From contig NZ_VIUE01000019.1 of the NCBI RefSeq assembly GCF_007828215.1, positions 1 to 64,000 of the forward strand: a stretch of 64,000 bases of DNA. The letters are read 5' to 3'. The stretch comes from Pseudomonas sp. SJZ074. Its GTDB lineage: Bacteria; Pseudomonadota; Gammaproteobacteria; Pseudomonadales; Pseudomonadaceae. The translations under genes were made by a program, and so were the position numbers. Positions within the stretch are counted from its first letter, which is position 1. Every line of letters begins with the position of its first letter. The notes beneath the pieces are model-generated. The model saw only the letters and a program-made list of their open reading frames with translations, was not told the origin of the DNA and ran no database searches. This document shows positions 42,888-50,700 of the stretch, piece after piece.

Positions 42888-43859
42888 TTAATCTTGCCGT
42901 TTGGAGCTTCTAGCTTGCAGCTGCTTCTCTATGGCATCCATCAGCATCCCGCCGATGTCGGTGCCGAAGGCATTATCGATCTCGCGGATGCAGGTCGGGC
43001 TGGTGACGTTGATTTCCGTCAGGTGCTCGCCGATCACATCCAGGCCCACGAACAGCAGACCTTTTTCCCGCAGGGCCGGGCCCACCTGGGCCGCGATCCA
43101 ACGATCCTTCTCGGTCAGTGGACGGGCTTCGCCACGGCCGCCGGCGGCCAGGTTGCCGCGGGTTTCGCCCGCTGCCGGAATGCGCGCCAGGCAATAGTCC
43201 ACCGGCTCGCCGTCGATCATCAGGATGCGCTTGTCGCCATCGACGATGGCCGGCAGGTAGCCCTGGATCATGATCTGCTGCTTGCCGTGCAGGGTCAGGG
43301 TTTCCAGGATCACGGAGAGGTTCGGGTGGCCGGCGGTGTGGCGGAAGATCGAAGAACCGCCCATGCCGTCCAGGGGCTTGAGGATCACGTCGCCATGATG
43401 ATCGGCAAACTCGCGCAGGACATCCGGGCGGCGGCTGACGATGGTCGGTGGGGTGCATTGCGGGAACAGCGTGGCGAACAGCTTCTCGTTGCAGTCGCGC
43501 AGGCTCTGGGGTTTGTTGACCACCAGCACGCCAGCGGTTTCGGCCTGTTCCAGCAGGTAGGTGGAATACACGAATTCCATATCGAAGGGCGGATCCTTGC
43601 GCATCAGGATCACGTCCAGGTCGCTCAGCAGCGCATCGTTCTCGTCGCCCAGTTCAAACCATTTTTCCGGGTTGGCGAAGACTTTCAACGGTTTCATGCG
43701 CGCCCGGGCCTGGCCTTCGGCCTGGTAGAGGTCGCGCTGTTCCATGTAGAACAATTCCCAGCCGCGCTTTTGAGCGGCCAGCAGCATGGCCAGCGAGCTA
43801 TCCTTTTTGTAGGAAATGCTGGCAATAGGGTCCATGACAATGCCGACGCGTACGCTCAT
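42888..43859 (-). CDS. gshB: Glutathione synthetase
   Basis: A 323-residue ATP-grasp ligase that adds glycine to gamma-glutamylcysteine. Signatures are VGIVMDPIASISYKKDSSLAMLLAAQKRGWEL at the N-terminus, LRKDPPFD-like MRKDPPFDMEFVYSTYLLE, VVNKPQSLRDCNEKL, DVILKPLDGMGGSSIF and the C-terminal EINVTSPTCIREID. I chose MSVRVGIVMDP. It is divergent from the pil-chp operon. Confidence 0.97.
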   Translation of the reverse strand: MSVRVGIVMDPIASISYKKDSSLAMLLAAQKRGWELFYMEQRDLYQAEGQARARMKPLKVFANPEKWFELGDENDALLSDLDVILMRKDPPFDMEFVYSTYLLEQAETAGVLVVNKPQSLRDCNEKLFATLFPQCTPPTIVSRRPDVLREFADHHGDVILKPLDGMGGSSIFRHTAGHPNLSVILETLTLHGKQQIMIQGYLPAIVDGDKRILMIDGEPVDYCLARIPAAGETRGNLAAGGRGEARPLTEKDRWIAAQVGPALREKGLLFVGLDVIGEHLTEINVTSPTCIREIDNAFGTDIGGMLMDAIEKQLQARSSKRQD

Positions 43860-44083
43860 GGCTTGGTTCCTCGAAATCTGATGGGGCACAAATGGCGTGA
43901 AAAAGTGGCGTCAGAGTGGCGCCCGGCGGATTCGCGGTCAAGGAAAAACCACCGTGCCGTCCGGCCGATAGCCCGGCGCTGGAGACTGTGCTAAAAAGGC
44001 TGCCATGTGGCGCGCGGGCCTTGAACATCAAGGGCTTGCGCCGTCGGTCGCATTTACGCGTTTAAAACCGGTTCGCAGTGGCA

Positions 44084-44512
44084 ATGGCAGAGCATCCTAC
44101 GCAGCAGCAACCCAGCGTCTTGAAGGTCATGGTCATCGACGATTCGAAGACCATTCGCCGTACCGCCGAAACCTTGCTGCGCAATGTGGGTTGCGAGGTG
44201 ATCACGGCGGTCGATGGCTTCGATGCCCTGGCCAAGATCACCGACCATCACCCGGGCATCATCTTTGTCGACATCATGATGCCGCGTCTGGACGGCTACC
44301 AGACCTGCGCCCTGATCAAGAACAACAGCGCCTTCAAGGCCACGCCAGTGATACTGCTGTCGTCCCGGGACGGGCTGTTCGACAAGGCCAAGGGACGTAT
44401 CGTCGGTTCCGATCAGTTTTTGACCAAGCCTTTCAGCAAGGAAGAACTGCTGGGCGCGATACAAGCTCATGTCCCGGGCTTTGCCGCCGTCCAGCCGCAC
44501 CAGGCACATTAA
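44084..44512 (+). CDS. pilG: Pil-Chp response regulator PilG
   Basis: A 142-residue single-domain response regulator of the pilus chemosensory pathway. The receiver has DDSKTIRRTAETLL, the phosphorylated Asp in IIFVDIMMPRLDGYQTCALIK and the Lys in LTKPFSKEELLGAI. In P. aeruginosa PilG drives pilus extension and cAMP production. I used the ATG two codons after an upstream GTG. It starts the operon pilG-pilH-pilI-pilJ-chpA-chpC. Confidence 0.95.
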   Translation: MAEHPTQQQPSVLKVMVIDDSKTIRRTAETLLRNVGCEVITAVDGFDALAKITDHHPGIIFVDIMMPRLDGYQTCALIKNNSAFKATPVILLSSRDGLFDKAKGRIVGSDQFLTKPFSKEELLGAIQAHVPGFAAVQPHQAH

Positions 44513-44559
44513 ATGACGCCCGGCCGCAGGGCCTGGGGTCGACAAGAATGGGGAACACC

Positions 44560-44925
44560 ATGGCACGAATTCTGATCGTCGATGATTCGCCGACTGAAAT
44601 GTACAAGCTGACCGGCATGTTGGAAAAACACGGTCACCAGGTTCTCAAGGCCGAGAACGGCGCCGACGGCGTGGCCCTGGCCCGCCAGGAAAAGCCCGAC
44701 GCGGTGCTGATGGACATCGTCATGCCCGGCCTCAACGGGTTCCAGGCCACACGCCAACTGACCAAGGATCTGGAGACCGGCCACATCCCGGTCATCATCA
44801 TCACCACCAAGGACCAGGAAACCGACAAGGTCTGGGGCAAGCGTCAAGGCGCCAAGGACTACCTGACCAAGCCGGTCGACGAAGAAACCCTGATCAAGAC
44901 CCTGAACAACGTCCTGGCGGGTTGA
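44560..44925 (+). CDS. pilH: Pil-Chp response regulator PilH
   Basis: A 121-residue receiver domain protein with DDSPTEMYKLTGMLEKHGH, the phospho-acceptor in AVLMDIVMPGLNGFQATRQL and the Lys in YLTKPVDEETLI. In P. aeruginosa PilH counters PilG and acts as a phosphate sink or retraction signal. The start gives MARILIVDDSPTEM, which equals the known PilH start. It lies 47 bases after pilG and ten before pilI. Confidence 0.95.
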   Translation: MARILIVDDSPTEMYKLTGMLEKHGHQVLKAENGADGVALARQEKPDAVLMDIVMPGLNGFQATRQLTKDLETGHIPVIIITTKDQETDKVWGKRQGAKDYLTKPVDEETLIKTLNNVLAG

Positions 44926-44935
44926 CGGCGCGGCC

Positions 44936-45475
44936 ATGAGCCCATCCCTGACTGCGTTCGAGCTGCTGCTGCAGATCGATCGACGCTGCCGGTCGCTGGC
45001 GGCGGACCTGCCGTCCCAACCGACCCACCGGCACGCCTGGAGCGGTATCGGCTTTCGCCTGGGCGAACGCTGGTTCGTGGCGCCCATGGATGAGGTCAGC
45101 GAAGTGTTGCACGAGCCGCGCCATACGCATCTGCCCGGGGTCAAGCCGTGGGTTCGTGGCGTGGCCAACCTGCGGGGCCGACTGTTGCCGCTGATGGACC
45201 TGTGCGGTTTTTTCGGTCATGAACTGTCGACGGCGCGCAAGCAGCGGCGGGTGCTGGTGGTGGATCATGGCGAAGTGTTCGCCGGGTTGCTGGTGGATGA
45301 AGTCCTCGGGTTGCAGCATTTCACCCAGGACAGCCTGGAGCCGATGCAGGCGGGCGAGCGCGACTGCCCGGAAGCCGCTTTCGTCAAGGGCCGGTTTCGT
45401 GGCGAGCGGCAGTGGCAGGTGTTCAGCCCTTTTGCGCTGACGCAGTCGACGGGATTCATGGATGTGGCAAGTTGA
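44936..45475 (+). CDS. pilI: CheW-like adaptor PilI
   Basis: A 179-residue CheW-domain protein that couples the receptor PilJ to the kinase ChpA. Typical segments are GFRLGERWFVAPMDEVSEVLHEP, WVRGVANLRGRLLPLMDLCGFFG and VLVVDHGEVFAGLLVDEVLGLQ. A 22-base palindrome derived from a REP starts five bases after its stop codon. Confidence 0.94.
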   Translation: MSPSLTAFELLLQIDRRCRSLAADLPSQPTHRHAWSGIGFRLGERWFVAPMDEVSEVLHEPRHTHLPGVKPWVRGVANLRGRLLPLMDLCGFFGHELSTARKQRRVLVVDHGEVFAGLLVDEVLGLQHFTQDSLEPMQAGERDCPEAAFVKGRFRGERQWQVFSPFALTQSTGFMDVAS

Positions 45476-45479
45476 CTGT

Positions 45480-45501
45480 GGGAGCGAGCGTGCTCGCTCC
45501 C
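45480..45501. repeat. Collapsed REP palindrome between pilI and pilJ
   Basis: GGGAGCGAGC and GCTCGCTCCC face each other with only GT between them, a perfect inverted repeat made of two REP half-sites whose REPIN core is lost. It lies inside the pil-chp operon and could form a stable RNA hairpin. Confidence 0.75.
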
Positions 45502-45552
45502 TCAGGGGTAACAGCGGTGGGTCAGGGTCTTGGGCAGTACAGGCGAAAATCG

Positions 45553-47613
45553 ATGATCAAAGCAAACACAGGCAAGCCACTGGAAGCGTCGCGCAGTCGT
45601 TCGCAGATCATCGTGCTGTTCGTCGCGCTGATTGTCTTCATCATGTTGTTGTTCGCCAATTTCGCGTACCTCAACACCCAGTCCACCTACGATAAACAGT
45701 ACATCGGTCATGCCGGTGAGTTGCGGGTGCTGTCCCAGCGCATTGCCAAGAACGCCACCGAGGCTGCCGCCGGCAAGGCTGCGGCGTTCAAATTGCTGAG
45801 CGATGCACGCAACGATTTTGCCCAGCGCTGGGGCTACCTCAAGCAGGGCGACCCGGTGACCGGCCTGCCGCCGGCGCCTTCGACCCTGCGGCCGCAGCTG
45901 CGCGCCGTGCAACTGGACTGGGAGCGCCTGCTCAAGAACACCGACGCCATCCTGTCCAGCGAGCAGACCGTGCTGTCGCTGCATCAGGTGGCGGCGACAC
46001 TGGCCGAAACCGTGCCGCAGTTGCAGGTCGAATACGAAAAAGTCGTCGAGATCCTGCTGCAGCGGGGGGCGCCTGCGGCCCAGGTGGCCATGGCCCAGCG
46101 CCAGTCGTTGTTGGCCGAGCGCATACTGGGTGCGGTGAACACCGTGCTGGCGGGGGATGAGAACGCCAGCCAGGCCGCCGATACCTTTGGCCGCGATGCC
46201 GCGCGTTTCGGCCAGGTGCTCAACGGCATGTTGCAGGGCGATCCGGCGTTGAAGATCTCCCAGGTCCAGGATCGCGATGCCCGGGCACGCCTGAGCGAAA
46301 TCAGTGAGCTGTTCGAGTTCGTCTCGGGCTCGGTGGACGAAATCCTCGAAACCTCGCCGGAACTGTTCAAGGTCCGCGAATCGGCCGGCAACATCTTCAA
46401 CCTGTCGCAGACCCTGCTGGACGAAGCCTCGCACCTGACCACGGCACTGGAGAACCTGGCCGGTGGCCGTTCCGTCCACGCCATTGGCGGTTACGTGCTG
46501 GGGCTGCTGGCGCTGATGTCGATCATTCTGATCGGTCTGGTAATGGTGCGTGAAACCAACCGCCAACTGCACGAAACCGCGGAGAAGAACGAGCGCAACC
46601 AAAACGCGATCATGCGTCTGCTGGACGAAATCGCCGATCTGGCCGACGGCGACCTGACCGTCACCGCTTCGGTCACCGAGGACTTCACCGGCACCATCGC
46701 CGACTCGATCAATTATTCGGTGGATCAGTTGCGCGACCTGGTCGCCACCATCAACCTCACTGCCGGCCAGGTCGCCGCTGCGGTGCAGGAAACCCAGGCC
46801 ACCGCCATGCACCTGGCCCAGGCATCGGAGCATCAGGCCCAGCAGATCAGCGAAGCTTCGACTTCAATCAATGAAATGGCCCAGTCCATCGACCAGGTAT
46901 CGGCCAACGCCGCCGAGTCGTCGGCGGTGGCCGAGCGTTCCGTGGAAATTGCCAACAAGGGCAACGAGGTGGTGCACAACACCATTCATGGCATGGACAA
47001 CATTCGCGAGCAGATCCAGGACACCGCCAAGCGCATCAAGCGCCTGGGCGAGTCATCCCAGGAAATCGGCGACATCGTCAGCCTGATCGACGACATTGCC
47101 GACCAGACCAACATATTGGCCCTCAACGCTGCGATCCAGGCGTCCATGGCCGGGGATGCCGGGCGCGGCTTCGCGGTGGTGGCCGACGAAGTGCAGCGAC
47201 TGGCGGAGCGCTCTTCGGCCGCGACCCGGCAGATCGAAACGTTGGTGCGGGCGATCCAGGCCGACACCAACGAAGCGGTGATCTCCATGGAGCAGACCAC
47301 CAGCGAAGTGGTGCGCGGCGCCCGGCTGGCCCAGGATGCCGGCGTGGCCCTGGAAGAGATCGAGGGCGTGTCGAAGACCCTGGCGGCGCTGATCCAGAGC
47401 ATTTCCAACGCGGCGCAGCAGCAGACCACTTCGGCGGGGCAGATTTCCCTGACGATGAACGTGATCCAGCAGATCACCACGCAGACCTCGTCCGGCTCTA
47501 CCGCCACCGCCGAGAGCATCGGCAACCTGGCGAAAATGGCCAGCCAGTTGCGTCGGTCGGTGTCGGGTTTTACCTTGCCGGCGGGGCCTGCTGTTGATGA
47601 AGACAAGGCTTGA
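45553..47613 (+). CDS. pilJ: Methyl-accepting chemotaxis protein PilJ
   Basis: A 686-residue receptor for the Pil-Chp pathway, close to the P. aeruginosa length. A first membrane segment (IIVLFVALIVFIMLLFANFAYL) precedes two PilJ-type periplasmic sensory units (about 50-310, including HAGELRVLSQRIAKNA). A second segment (YVLGLLALMSIILIGLVMV), a HAMP region and the signalling tip DIADQTNILALNAAIQASMAGDAGRGFAVVADEVQRLAERS follow. The tip has QASMAGD, where classical MCPs have EAARAGE. Confidence 0.96.
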   Translation: MIKANTGKPLEASRSRSQIIVLFVALIVFIMLLFANFAYLNTQSTYDKQYIGHAGELRVLSQRIAKNATEAAAGKAAAFKLLSDARNDFAQRWGYLKQGDPVTGLPPAPSTLRPQLRAVQLDWERLLKNTDAILSSEQTVLSLHQVAATLAETVPQLQVEYEKVVEILLQRGAPAAQVAMAQRQSLLAERILGAVNTVLAGDENASQAADTFGRDAARFGQVLNGMLQGDPALKISQVQDRDARARLSEISELFEFVSGSVDEILETSPELFKVRESAGNIFNLSQTLLDEASHLTTALENLAGGRSVHAIGGYVLGLLALMSIILIGLVMVRETNRQLHETAEKNERNQNAIMRLLDEIADLADGDLTVTASVTEDFTGTIADSINYSVDQLRDLVATINLTAGQVAAAVQETQATAMHLAQASEHQAQQISEASTSINEMAQSIDQVSANAAESSAVAERSVEIANKGNEVVHNTIHGMDNIREQIQDTAKRIKRLGESSQEIGDIVSLIDDIADQTNILALNAAIQASMAGDAGRGFAVVADEVQRLAERSSAATRQIETLVRAIQADTNEAVISMEQTTSEVVRGARLAQDAGVALEEIEGVSKTLAALIQSISNAAQQQTTSAGQISLTMNVIQQITTQTSSGSTATAESIGNLAKMASQLRRSVSGFTLPAGPAVDEDKA

Positions 47614-47645
47614 ACAGCCGGATTTGCCTGGCGATGAGGATTATT

Positions 47646-47675
47646 TGTGGCGAGGGGATAAATCCCCTCGCCACA
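47646..47675. repeat. Short perfect palindrome of the GGCGAGGGG family (copy 2)
   Basis: A 30-base palindrome (TGTGGCGAGGGGATA and its inverse) between pilJ and chpA, nearly identical to the copies at 33009 and 63716. It sits in the 106-base gap where pilK lies in P. aeruginosa. Confidence 0.8.
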
Positions 47676-47719
47676 GGGTTACCCAACCCCTTGGCATATG
47701 ACTGTTGATTGGAGTGGTT

Positions 47720-50700
47720 ATGGGTGATCGGCACGACTACGTAGCCCTGGAATGGGTCAAGGGCGAGATTGCCGAAACGCTGAAGCAGGCCCATCTGGCC
47801 CTCAACCGGCTGGTGGATGACCCGCAGGCGGTGGATGCCCTTGAACAATGCCTGGCCTGCATTCACCAGGTGCATGGTGGCTTGCAGATGGTCGAGTTCT
47901 ATGGCGCGGCGTTGTTGGCCGAAGAAATGGAGCACCTGTGCGTCGCCCTGCAGAACAACCGTATTGCCCACCGCGACGAAGCCATCAGTCTGTTGAGCCA
48001 GGCCTCGGGACAACTGCCGATGTACCTGGATCGCATCCAGGGGGCCCGCCGCGACCTGCCACTCGTGGTCTTGCCGCTGATCAACGACCTGCGCAGTGCC
48101 CGAGGCGAAAGCCTGTTATCGGAAACCAGCCTGTTCAGCCCGGAGTTGCCCGATATCGCGCCCCTCGGCGATGCGGCTCTGAAGCGGCTCGAGCCGGCGG
48201 ACCTGCCCGGCACCTTGCGCAAATTGCGTCAGACCTTGCAAGTGGCTCTGGTGGGCCTGTTGCGCGAGCAGGATGACGCCACCCATCTCGGTTACCTGGC
48301 CAAGGTCTTCCATCGTCTGGAAGGACTGTGCGCCGGGGCGCCGCTCAATGCCCTGTGGCAGGTGGCGTCGGCGCTGGTAGAAGGCATGCGTGACGGGCGC
48401 ATCGCCAACAGCCCGGCCTTGCGCAGTCTGTTCAAGGAAGCCGACAAGGAACTCAAGCGCCTGCTCGACCAGGGCATGCCCGGCATCAATCAACCGGCAC
48501 CGCCGCACCTGCTCAAGAGCTTGTTGTTCTATATTGCCAAGGCCGAACATCCCAGCGGGCAGATGCAGATCATGAAAGAACGCTACTCACTGGACGACGC
48601 GCTGCCTGACAGCGCCATGCTCGACGAAGAACGTGCGCGCCTGGCCGGGCCCGACCGCGATGCCATGCGCTCGGTGCTCACCGCACTCTGCGAGGAGCTG
48701 GTGCGGGTCAAGGAGCGGCTGGACCTGTTCGTGCGCAGCGACCGCCAGCACGCCTCGGAGCTGGACAGCCTGCTGGCGCCCCTGCGGCAGATTGCAGATA
48801 CCCTGGCGGTGCTCGGTTTCGGCCAGCCGCGCAAGGTCATCATCGATCAACTGGCGGTGGTGCTGAGCCTCTCCCAAGGCCAGCGCGAGCCCGACGACGC
48901 TACCCTCATGGACGTTGCCGGTGCCTTGCTCTATGTCGAGGCCAACCTCGCCGGCATGGTCGGCACCGTCGAGCCTGAAAGTCGCGAGGACAGCCAACTG
49001 CCCACCACCGACCTGACCCAGATCCACCAGATCGTCATCAAAGAGGCCCACACCTGTCTCCAACAGGCCAAGGACATGATCGTCGACTACATCGACGCCG
49101 ACTGGAACAGCGAGCAATTACAGACCCTGCCGACCCTGTTGACCCAGGTCCGCGGTGCATTGGCGATGATCCCCCTGACTCGCGCTGCCGGCCTGGTGGA
49201 GGCTTGCAACGGATTCATCCGTGACCACTTGCTGCTGGGCCAGGCCCGACCGGATTGGGAAGAGCTCGACCACCTGGCCGACGTGATCACCGGCCTTGAA
49301 TACTACCTGGAGCGCTTGAGCGAAGACCCGGAAACACCGGACGAGCCGCTGTTGGATGGGGTCGAGGGGAGCCTGGCCGCGCTCGGCTATCTTCCGGACG
49401 AAGCCCGGGTGCCGTTGCTCGATGACGTGCTGAGTCCCAACGAAGCCCAGGTCATGCAGGACTTGCAGGAACTGAATGATCCACAGACCGTGCAGTCCCT
49501 TGCCGACATGCTGGCCAGCCCGGTCTCGGCGGTCAATCCGCCAGCCAGGAACACGCCGGGCAGTCTGCTGCCGCCTCCGGTGGATGAGCATCCGGTGGAC
49601 GAAGAGTTGCGCGAGGTCTTCCTCGAAGAAACCGGCGAAGTGCTGGAGGTGCTGCACGAGTACCTGCCGCGCTGGGCCGCTCAACCCGCTGACCAGGTCG
49701 CCCTGGTCGAAGTACGCCGGGCCTTCCACACGCTCAAGGGCAGCGGCCGCATGGTCCGGGCGCTGGTGCTGGGTGAACTGGCCTGGGCGGTGGAGAACCT
49801 GCTCAACCGGGTGCTGGAGCGCAGTGTCGAGCCGAGTGCTACGGTCCTGCAACTGGTGGACGACACGGTTCGGCTGCTGCCCGCGCTGGTCGCTGATTTT
49901 GCCGCCCATCTCCAGCGTCAGCGTGACGATGTCGACCGCTTGGCCGCACGCGCGCACGCCCTGGCCAAGGGCAGCGATGAGCTCGATGAAGACCAGGGGG
50001 ACGTGGCTGCCCTCGACCCGCTGCTGTTGAAGATCTTCGACAAGGAAGCCCAGGGGCATCTCGCCGGCCTCAACCGTTTTCTCGACCAGGCCGCCGAACA
50101 CCTGCCCTTGCAGGCCAGCGATGAATTGCAGCGCGCCCTGCACACCCTCAAGGGCAGCGCATCGATGGCCGGCGTGTTGCCAATTGCCGAGCTGGCCGGG
50201 GCGATGGACCGACTTGCCCGAGAATACAGGGTGCACCTGATTGCCCTCGACCTGGATGAAGTCGAGTGCCTGCTGGAGGCCGAAGGCCTGCTGCGCCTGG
50301 GGCTGCGCCAGCTGCACAGCGATCCGCTGGCGCCCATCCCCGGGGCTGCGGACCTGATCCAACGTACCCAGGCCCTGTTGGCCGAGCGCTTGCAGGCGGT
50401 CAGCGGTACCTCGGACAATGGCGCGCGGAACAAGCGCGACCCGCAACTGATCAACGATTTTCTCGCCCAGGGCATGGATATCCTGCTGGACGCCGAAAAC
50501 CTGCTGCAACGCTGGCAGCAGCACCCCGGCCAGGGCCAGGAATTAAGCGCGTTGCTGGATGAGTTGACGACCCTCGGCGAAGGGGCGCACCTGGCCGATC
50601 TGCAGCCAGTGGATGAGCTCTGCGAAGCCTTGCTCGATCTCTATGGCGCCGTGGAAGAAAGCAGCCTGGCGGTCAGCGACGAATTTTTCCAGCAGGCGCA

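Noticed and set aside
43860..44083. A small gene between gshB and pilG
   Set aside because: Frames here have no ribosome-binding site and overlap the divergent promoter region.
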